From NCBI GenBank assembly GCA_964562015.1, contig CAZLRH010000002.1:310001-374000 (forward strand): a stretch of DNA of 64,000 nucleotides. Direction: 5' to 3'. This document shows positions 58,719 to 64,000 of the stretch, piece by piece. Numbering within the stretch: position 1 is the stretch's first letter; the number at the start of each line of letters is the position of its first letter. The translations under genes and the position numbers were made by a program. Under the pieces are notes generated by a model. That model ran no database searches. It was not told the DNA's origin and saw only the letters and a program-made list of their open reading frames with translations. This DNA is from CAZLRH01 sp964562015. GTDB taxonomy: Bacteria; Verrucomicrobiota; Verrucomicrobiia; Opitutales; JABDGR01.

Positions 58719-61259
58719 ATGAACCCCGCCACCCTGCCCATCCAGCAATTGCGTTCGGCCTTCACCGCGGCGACCACGCGCGTGCACCGACTGGTCATCC
58801 AGGCGCCGACGGGTTCTGGCAAGTCCACCCAGGTGCCGCAAATCCTGTTGGATGAGGGCTTGGTGCCGGGCGGCGAGGTCGTCGTGCTGCAGCCACGCCG
58901 GCTGGCGGCCCGCTTGCTCGCAAAACGGGTGGCCCAGGAACGGGGCGTGCCGCTGGGCGGCGAAGTCGGCTTTCATATTCGCTTTGACCGCGTGGTGAGC
59001 GCGCAGACGCGCATCCGGTTTGTGACCGAAGGCATTTTGCTGCGGCAACTTCTGGAGGACCCTTCCCTGCGCGGCGTCGCGGCGGTGGTCTTCGACGAAT
59101 TTCATGAACGCCATTTGACCAGCGACCTTTCGCTCGCCCTGGCCCGGCGCGCGCAGGAAACCGTGCGGCCGGATTTGCTGATCGTCGTGATGTCGGCCAC
59201 GCTGGACACTGCGGGCCTCGCGGCTTGGCTACAACCGAGCGAAACGCTCACTTGCGAGGGGCGGATGTACCCGCTCACGATTGAATATTCCGCCAACGCC
59301 CGCGCGGTGGCGGAAAAAGCGGTCTGGGAGCAAGCCGCCTGGCATTGCAACCGCCTGCTCGAAATCGAGCCCGAGGGCGACGCGCTGATTTTCATGCCCG
59401 GCGCGTTTGAAATCAATCGCACGCTCTCCGCCCTCCAGGATTTTCCGCTCGCCCGCGAATGCCTCCTTTTGCCCCTGCACGGCGAACTGCCGCCCGCCGA
59501 GCAGGACCGCGCCGTCGGCCCGGCCGACCGGCGGAAGGTCATCGTCTCCACCAATGTCGCGGAAACGTCGCTAACGATTGACGGCATTCGCGTCGTGATT
59601 GACGCCGGGCTGGCCCGCATTGCGCGCTACGATCCGCGCCGGGGCATCGACACGTTGCTGATCGAAAATATTTCGCAGGCGGCGGCTGACCAGCGCGCGG
59701 GCCGCGCGGGCCGCACCGCGCCCGGCCATGTGCTGAGACTCTGGGGCGAACGCGAGCATGCGGGCCGCCCGCTGCGCGACACGCCCGAGATTCAACGCGT
59801 GGACCTTTCCGAGTGCGTGCTGGCACTGGCCGCCGGCGGTTTCCACGACCTCGACACGCTTGTCTGGCTCGAACCCCCGCCACCCACGGCGCTGGCGCGC
59901 GCGCGCACCCTCCTGCGCGACCTCGGTGCGCTTGAGGCCAATGGCGAACCCACAGCGTTGGGCCGGCGCATGGCGGTGTTTCCGCTCCACCCGCGTTACG
60001 CGCGCATGTTTCTGGCGGCCCACGAACTGGGCTGCCTCCCGCCGGTCGCGCTGCTGGCGGCGTTTACCCAGGGCCGGAATCTTTTGCTGCCGCTCCATGA
60101 TTCGCGCCGCGAAGACGAGCGCGACAAAATGCTCGGCGAAGCCGACTCCGATTTTTTCCTGCTGTTGCGCCTATGGGAAATGGGCCGCGAAAATAATTTC
60201 GATTTCGAATGGTGCAAACGCTGGGGTCTGCATGCCCTGGCCGCGCGCCAGGCCGGCGAATTGACCGCGCAGTTTTTACGGCTCGCCGAGCGGCAGGGGC
60301 TCGATGTCACGCCGCGCCCGCTCGATGAAACCGCCGTGCGCCGGTGTTTGCTGATCGGCTTCAGCGACCAGCTCGCGCTGCGCGAAGACCTCGGCACGCT
60401 GCGCTGCCGCGTGGTGCATGGCCGCCGCGGCGAATTGCGCCGGCAAAGCGCCGCGCGCTCGGCCAAACTTTTGGTGGCCGCCGACATCGAGGAGACGCAC
60501 GCGCGCGGGGAAATCACCGTGCTGCTGGGCCTGGCCACGAAAGTGGAGGAAGCCTGGCTGCGCGAATTGTTCCCGCAGGATTTTAACGAAGACGCCGAGG
60601 CGTTTTACGACCCGGTGCAAAAACGCGTCGTGCGCCGGCAGATTCGCCGCTTCCGCGACCTCGCCCTCGAAACCCGCGAATTGCCGGACCCGCCGCTCGA
60701 CGCCGCCGCGCGCCTGCTCGCCGCCGAGGTCATCGCGAAACGCATTGAATTGAAAAATTGGGACGAGGCGGTGGATGATTATCTGGCGCGCATCAATTTC
60801 CTCGCCCGCCACGCGGCGGAACTCGGCTTTCACGCGGTGGACGACGAGGGCCGCAAAGCGCTGGTCGAAGAAATCTGCCACGGCGCGACTTCTGCGCGGG
60901 AAGCGCGGGAGCGCCCGGTATGGCCCGCGATCCACGGCTGGCTCTCGGCGGAGCAACAACTCGCGCTCGATTCGCTGGCCCCGGCCACCCTCACCCTGCC
61001 CCGCCGCAAACACCCCGCGCGCCTGCGCTACACGCCCACCGGCCAGTGCATTCTCGCGGCGAAAGTGCAGGAGCTCTACGACGCCGAGCCGCGCAAATTG
61101 CAAATTCTCGGCGGCAAATTTCCGCTGACGATTGAAATCCTCGCGCCCAACGGCCGCCCCGTGCAAATCACCAACGACCTCGCCGCCTTCTGGGCGAATT
61201 CCTACGAACAAGTGAAAAAGGACCTGCGCGGCCGCTACCCCCGGCACGAGTGGCGGTGA
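58719..61259 (+). CDS. hrpB: ATP-dependent helicase HrpB
   Basis: HrpB is a DEAH-type superfamily 2 helicase. The 846-residue protein has the P-loop VIQAPTGSGKSTQVPQILLD (about 26-45), the DEAH-box variant VVFDEFHERHLTSDLSLALA, the SAT motif VVMSATLDTAGLAAWL, the second lobe VIVSTNVAETSLTIDGIRVV and DQRAGRAGRTAPGHVLRLWG. It ends with the HrpB-specific C-terminal region of about 350 residues. ATG 58719 is used; an upstream GTG-like start at 58689 adds ten unlikely residues. Its RNA or DNA substrate is not known in most bacteria. Confidence 0.93.
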   Translation: MNPATLPIQQLRSAFTAATTRVHRLVIQAPTGSGKSTQVPQILLDEGLVPGGEVVVLQPRRLAARLLAKRVAQERGVPLGGEVGFHIRFDRVVSAQTRIRFVTEGILLRQLLEDPSLRGVAAVVFDEFHERHLTSDLSLALARRAQETVRPDLLIVVMSATLDTAGLAAWLQPSETLTCEGRMYPLTIEYSANARAVAEKAVWEQAAWHCNRLLEIEPEGDALIFMPGAFEINRTLSALQDFPLARECLLLPLHGELPPAEQDRAVGPADRRKVIVSTNVAETSLTIDGIRVVIDAGLARIARYDPRRGIDTLLIENISQAAADQRAGRAGRTAPGHVLRLWGEREHAGRPLRDTPEIQRVDLSECVLALAAGGFHDLDTLVWLEPPPPTALARARTLLRDLGALEANGEPTALGRRMAVFPLHPRYARMFLAAHELGCLPPVALLAAFTQGRNLLLPLHDSRREDERDKMLGEADSDFFLLLRLWEMGRENNFDFEWCKRWGLHALAARQAGELTAQFLRLAERQGLDVTPRPLDETAVRRCLLIGFSDQLALREDLGTLRCRVVHGRRGELRRQSAARSAKLLVAADIEETHARGEITVLLGLATKVEEAWLRELFPQDFNEDAEAFYDPVQKRVVRRQIRRFRDLALETRELPDPPLDAAARLLAAEVIAKRIELKNWDEAVDDYLARINFLARHAAELGFHAVDDEGRKALVEEICHGATSAREARERPVWPAIHGWLSAEQQLALDSLAPATLTLPRRKHPARLRYTPTGQCILAAKVQELYDAEPRKLQILGGKFPLTIEILAPNGRPVQITNDLAAFWANSYEQVKKDLRGRYPRHEWR

Positions 61260-61419
61260 AAGTATATTTTGCGCTCAATCAGGCCATGGGACCGAGTATG
61301 GCCGTTAGTCGGCTTCCTTCGGACCAATGAGGGCGGGTAAAACCAGGGGTAACTGGCCAACCGAGGAGCCCATCGGACTCACTTTGACCCCTATGCAATC
61401 CCAAATACAAATTATTTCA

Positions 61420-61448
61420 TTGACCTCAAAATGTTTGGCCAATTAATG
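61420..61448 (+). promoter_or_regulatory. Possible promoter of the 61517 lipoprotein gene
   Basis: TTGACC (61420-61425), a 17-bp gap and TTAATG (61443-61448) lie in an AT-rich stretch 70 bases before the ATG. The -10 is weak; the AT-rich setting in GC-rich DNA is the main support. Confidence 0.3.
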
Positions 61449-61516
61449 ATAGTTTTTGCCAATATTAACCCTGTAACGTCTAAACAAATTCTCGCGTAAT
61501 TATCCCCCTTTAATCC

Positions 61517-62152
61517 ATGAACCACTCCTTAAATCCGGCTTTAGCCCTTGGCTGCAATCTCCTCCTGGCGATTTTTGCGGCTGGTTGCAGCTCGCCCGTC
61601 AGCGTGCACTACACACCCGTGGCGGCCGTCCAACCCCTGATTGAAGATGAAGCCAAGGCCCCGCATGTCTATGTGATGCGGTTCGCCGACCACCATGACG
61701 GCGGCAATTCGGTGGGTGGTAATCGCAATGTTTATGGCATGAAGGTGATAGACGCCAAGACGCAGGATGACATTCCGGGAATCATGACTGAGGCGCTGAC
61801 CGATACGCTGCGCAAAGCCGGCCTCAAAGCCACGCTCCACCCCGAGCATCAACTCGGGGATCCGCTGCCCGCGGATGAAGCCGGCAAATATCAGTACGTG
61901 ATTTCAGGCGAAATTCAACAATTCAACGCTGAATCCCATCCCGGCTGGGTCACGATTGACGTGAACGCCAAGGTGACCATCCGGCTCTTGGTCAGCCACG
62001 AGGGCAAGGAAATCTGGGTGGGGCCGATCACTGGCACGGCCTCGGACGCCGGTTTGGCGCTGGGCCAGAGTCTCGATATTGCGATGCAAAATTGCATGCG
62101 AAACGCCATTCAGCAGTTGGCTGACAGCAAGATAATCCAACCCATTCCCTGA
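61517..62152 (+). CDS. YajG-like lipoprotein
   Basis: The 211-residue protein has a lipoprotein signal ending LLAIFAAGCSS (Cys acylated). Its mature part (VYVMRFADHHDGGNSVGGNR, IPGIMTEALTDTLRKAGLKA, YVISGEIQQFNAESHPGWVT, VTIRLLVSHEGKEIWVGPIT) has the strand-helix pattern of the YajG/LpoB-like family. Such lipoproteins sit on the inner face of the outer membrane and sometimes act on cell-wall synthesis. The role here is unknown. It is preceded by an AT-rich leader. Confidence 0.65.
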   Translation: MNHSLNPALALGCNLLLAIFAAGCSSPVSVHYTPVAAVQPLIEDEAKAPHVYVMRFADHHDGGNSVGGNRNVYGMKVIDAKTQDDIPGIMTEALTDTLRKAGLKATLHPEHQLGDPLPADEAGKYQYVISGEIQQFNAESHPGWVTIDVNAKVTIRLLVSHEGKEIWVGPITGTASDAGLALGQSLDIAMQNCMRNAIQQLADSKIIQPIP

Positions 62153-62301
62153 AGCGACAGATCACCGCCAGTTCAAATTGGGTTTCAAGCAGGTCGACAT
62201 TTGAACGTTGGTGAGCAAAGTTGGTGGCACGGTTTTCTTGTCCATGCGGCCTGGCCTGCCGGCTTGCGCCCGTGCGCAAATCCCGCCAGTAGAACAAGCC
62301 G

Positions 62302-63210
62302 GTGCTTTCGTTTATCCATCGCTGCCGGGCGGTCGCTCACGAGGCGGCGTTTCTGCTCAAGTCCGCGCGGCCGGGTTTCTGGATGACGACGGTGTGGTTT
62401 TATTTTCTGCCCTTGAGTGGAAACAAGGCGTGGTTGCACTCCGGTTTCTGGCTCGGGCTGGCGGTGGTGACGTTTCCCCTCGGGCTGATCATTTACGGCT
62501 GGAATGATTTGGTGGATGCCGACACCGACCAATTCAATCCACGCAAAAACACCTTCCTTTTCGGCGCGCGGCCCACGGCGGAGCAGCGCCGCCGGCTGCC
62601 GGGATGGATTGCCGCCGTGCAAATTCCCTTCGCCCTTCTTATCGCCCAGCGCGTCGGCGTGGCCCGAACCCTCGCGTGGTACGGCGTGGTGGCGGCGTTC
62701 GTGGGCCTCTACAATCAAAATCCTTTCCGCTGCAAATGCCGCCCGCCGCTGGAAATCCTTTGCCAGGCCGGTTATCTGATGGTGTTCGTGCTCAGCAGTT
62801 GGCTGAATGAGTTGCCGCAGTTGTCCTGGCCGGCGTTTGTCTTCGGCGCGTTGTTCGCGATGCACTCGCACCTGTTCGGCGAGATCATGGACATCGCCCC
62901 GGATGCCCAAGCCGGGCGCCGCACGACGGCGGTGTTGCTCGGGCCGGTCGTCGCCAAGTTATTGGTGGCGGCGTTGTTATTTTTTGAGACCGGCTGGGTC
63001 TGGTACTTTTTCCGCGCGGCGGAAATCGCCGGCTTTCTCGCGCTCAGCGGGCTGGGCTTTGTAATCGATGCCACCCTGCTCTGGCGGGCGCGTCCTTACT
63101 CCGAGCGGCAAATGCGGGCCTTTTTCCTCGGTTGGAATGCCGTGGCCCTCGCGAGCCTGCCGTGGATCTGGCTCAAAATGCCTTTCAGTCAACTGGTTGC
63201 GCACGTTTGA
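62302..63210 (+). CDS. UbiA-family prenyltransferase
   Basis: UbiA-type enzymes attach an isoprenoid chain to an aromatic or sugar acceptor inside the membrane. The 302-residue protein has about nine helices. It shows the first Asp-rich motif as LIIYGWNDLVDADTDQFNPR and the second as HLFGEIMDIAPDAQAGRRTT, both needed for Mg-diphosphate binding. The start appears to be GTG 62302. The acceptor is not evident; possibilities include quinone-type rings or a chlorophyll/heme-like ring. It is followed by the riboswitch and transporter. Confidence 0.8.
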   Translation: MLSFIHRCRAVAHEAAFLLKSARPGFWMTTVWFYFLPLSGNKAWLHSGFWLGLAVVTFPLGLIIYGWNDLVDADTDQFNPRKNTFLFGARPTAEQRRRLPGWIAAVQIPFALLIAQRVGVARTLAWYGVVAAFVGLYNQNPFRCKCRPPLEILCQAGYLMVFVLSSWLNELPQLSWPAFVFGALFAMHSHLFGEIMDIAPDAQAGRRTTAVLLGPVVAKLLVAALLFFETGWVWYFFRAAEIAGFLALSGLGFVIDATLLWRARPYSERQMRAFFLGWNAVALASLPWIWLKMPFSQLVAHV

Positions 63211-63244
63211 TTGACAAGTGGGCTCCGCCTCCCATCCTTACCCC

Positions 63245-63410
63245 TCGACAGTAGCACAGCCGAAGTTGCCGGGCCTTCCTGCCCGGTGACACGGGGGACC
63301 CAAACAGCCGCATCGTTCACGCGAGGCGGCCGGGGCGCAGGGCAGCGGGTAACCGCGGCCCAGGCCACTTCTCAGGCCCAGCCCGTCAGCTAACCTCGCA
63401 GGCCTTGGGG
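63245..63410 (+). promoter_or_regulatory. c-di-AMP riboswitch (ydaO-yuaA type)
   Basis: The segment carries the conserved patches of the ydaO class in order: a GGGGGACCCAAACAG loop (63294-63308 area), a GGGGCG patch (near 63331), and the highly conserved CCGTCAGCTAACCTCGCAGG (63383-63402). ydaO RNAs bind cyclic di-AMP and usually turn off potassium- or osmolyte-related transporter genes. The gene just downstream is a KimA-like potassium transporter, which agrees. Two hairpins follow at 63424-63443 and 63444-63470 and could be the expression platform. Confidence 0.82.
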
Positions 63411-63423
63411 AGGGTGATCCTTG

Positions 63424-63470
63424 GGAGTTTTCCGTAAAACTCCGGGAAACGCGCGTGGCGCGGGTTTCCC
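63424..63470 (+). promoter_or_regulatory. Hairpins after the riboswitch
   Basis: GGAGTTTT/AAAACTCC (63424-63443, loop CCGT) and GGGAAAC/GTTTCCC (63444-63450 and 63464-63470) form adjacent stems without a U-tract. They lie between the aptamer and the ATG at 63533. Confidence 0.4.
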
Positions 63471-63532
63471 CGGTTGCCCGAATGCATAGCCGCCGCCGTG
63501 CTGTCCGGCGCCGGCCCCAACGGGCAACACAC

Positions 63533-64000
63533 ATGTCGAACTCCTCCTGGGTGCGTTCCATCAAACGCATTTTTATCGGCAAGTCGCGCGACTTGACCGA
63601 GCGCGGTCTGTTTCATCAACTCTCGCTGGTCACGCTGCTGGCGTGGGTCGGGCTGGGGGCGGACGGGCTCTCGTCCTCCTGTTACGGCCCGGAAGAAGCC
63701 TACAAAGTCCTGCTGCACTACCCGCATATGGCGTTGTTCGTGGCGGGGGCGGCGGCGGTCACGGTGTTCATCATTTGCGCGAGTTATTCGCAAATCATCG
63801 GGGCGTTCCCCTCCGGCGGCGGCGGTTACGTGGTGGCGAGCCGCCTGCTCTCGCCGACCGTGGGCGTCATCTCCGGCTCGGCCTTGTTGATCGACTATGT
63901 GCTGACGATCACGACCTCTGTGGCCAGCGGCATGGACGCGTTGTATAGCTTGAAGCCGGAATGGGTGGCGTGGAAATTTAAGACCGAAATCGTGGGCGTG
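63533..64000 (+). CDS. KimA-like APC-superfamily transporter (3' end outside window)
   Basis: The visible 156 residues begin MSNSSWVRSIKRIFIGKSRD and contain TERGLFHQLSLVTLLAWVGL, GADGLSSSCYGPEEAYKVLL and the Gly-rich FPSGGGGYVVASRLLSPTVG. The R-S-I-K-R-x-x-I-G-K start and the SSxxYGPE motif resemble YdaO/KimA, the high-affinity potassium importer of the APC superfamily, not a standard amino-acid permease. It continues past 64000. The upstream ydaO-type riboswitch supports regulation by c-di-AMP, which limits potassium uptake. ATG 63533 lacks a Shine-Dalgarno. Confidence 0.8.
   Translation, partial: MSNSSWVRSIKRIFIGKSRDLTERGLFHQLSLVTLLAWVGLGADGLSSSCYGPEEAYKVLLHYPHMALFVAGAAAVTVFIICASYSQIIGAFPSGGGGYVVASRLLSPTVGVISGSALLIDYVLTITTSVASGMDALYSLKPEWVAWKFKTEIVGV

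Overview
The window is a GC-rich stretch of bacterial chromosome, most likely from the phylum Verrucomicrobiota. I infer this from the mix of PEP-CTERM-sorted proteins, a serine/threonine kinase fused to WD40 repeats, genes that almost all lack a Shine-Dalgarno sequence, and many intergenic short-tandem-repeat elements. No rRNA, tRNA, replication origin or CRISPR array was recognised. Most very long open frames opposite the real genes are GC-driven shadows and are omitted.

Layout. 0-3 kb: pyruvate dehydrogenase E1 alpha/beta on the minus strand. 3.1-7.1 kb: an isolated phage-Mu-like DNA-packaging block (small coiled-coil protein, winged-helix protein, small helical protein, terminase large subunit with intact ATPase and nuclease motifs), split by two minus-strand exported paralogues. 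7-17.2 kb: a ComEC-like channel, an outer-membrane-type protein, uvrC, a cupin, rsmE, membrane proteins and a cystathionine gamma-synthase-like enzyme. 17.3-21.8 kb: five tandem PEP-CTERM paralogues with recurring promoter-like sequences, surrounded by repeats. 22-24 kb: rpsB-tsf. 24-33.8 kb: a trypsin-like protease, Ohr, an aldo/keto reductase-acetate kinase-phosphoketolase operon, an ACT protein, an esterase and ftsY.

34.0-36.75 kb: an AT-richer insertion with 19-bp terminal inverted repeats (18/19) and 19-bp perfect flanking direct repeats. It carries an IS1-like transposase, an internally deleted Abi_2-family gene and several small passengers. 37-40.4 kb: a FliA-type sigma factor and ribBA-ribH-nusB. 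40.4-49 kb: hypothetical proteins, the kinase-WD40 protein, a short-chain-dehydrogenase remnant and rpsA. 49-58 kb: an SNF2 helicase and the complete phosphate-uptake operon pstSCAB-phoU, with a terminator-like hairpin after pstS. 58-64 kb: hrpB, a lipoprotein, a UbiA-family prenyltransferase, and a c-di-AMP (ydaO-type) riboswitch ahead of a KimA-like transporter that runs off the window.

The main cross-cutting signal is a set of intergenic elements built from 7-10-nt near-repeats, often as inverted pairs. One family, with core AATTCTGTTAATTCTGTC, lies in the same orientation before tsf, ribH and nusB. Another lies directly before pdhB and before a sensor-like gene at 14630. Their position relative to start codons suggests a role in leader mRNA, or preferred insertion there. 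The other candidates for new biology are the orphan Mu-like packaging block and the mobile element at 34-36.7 kb.
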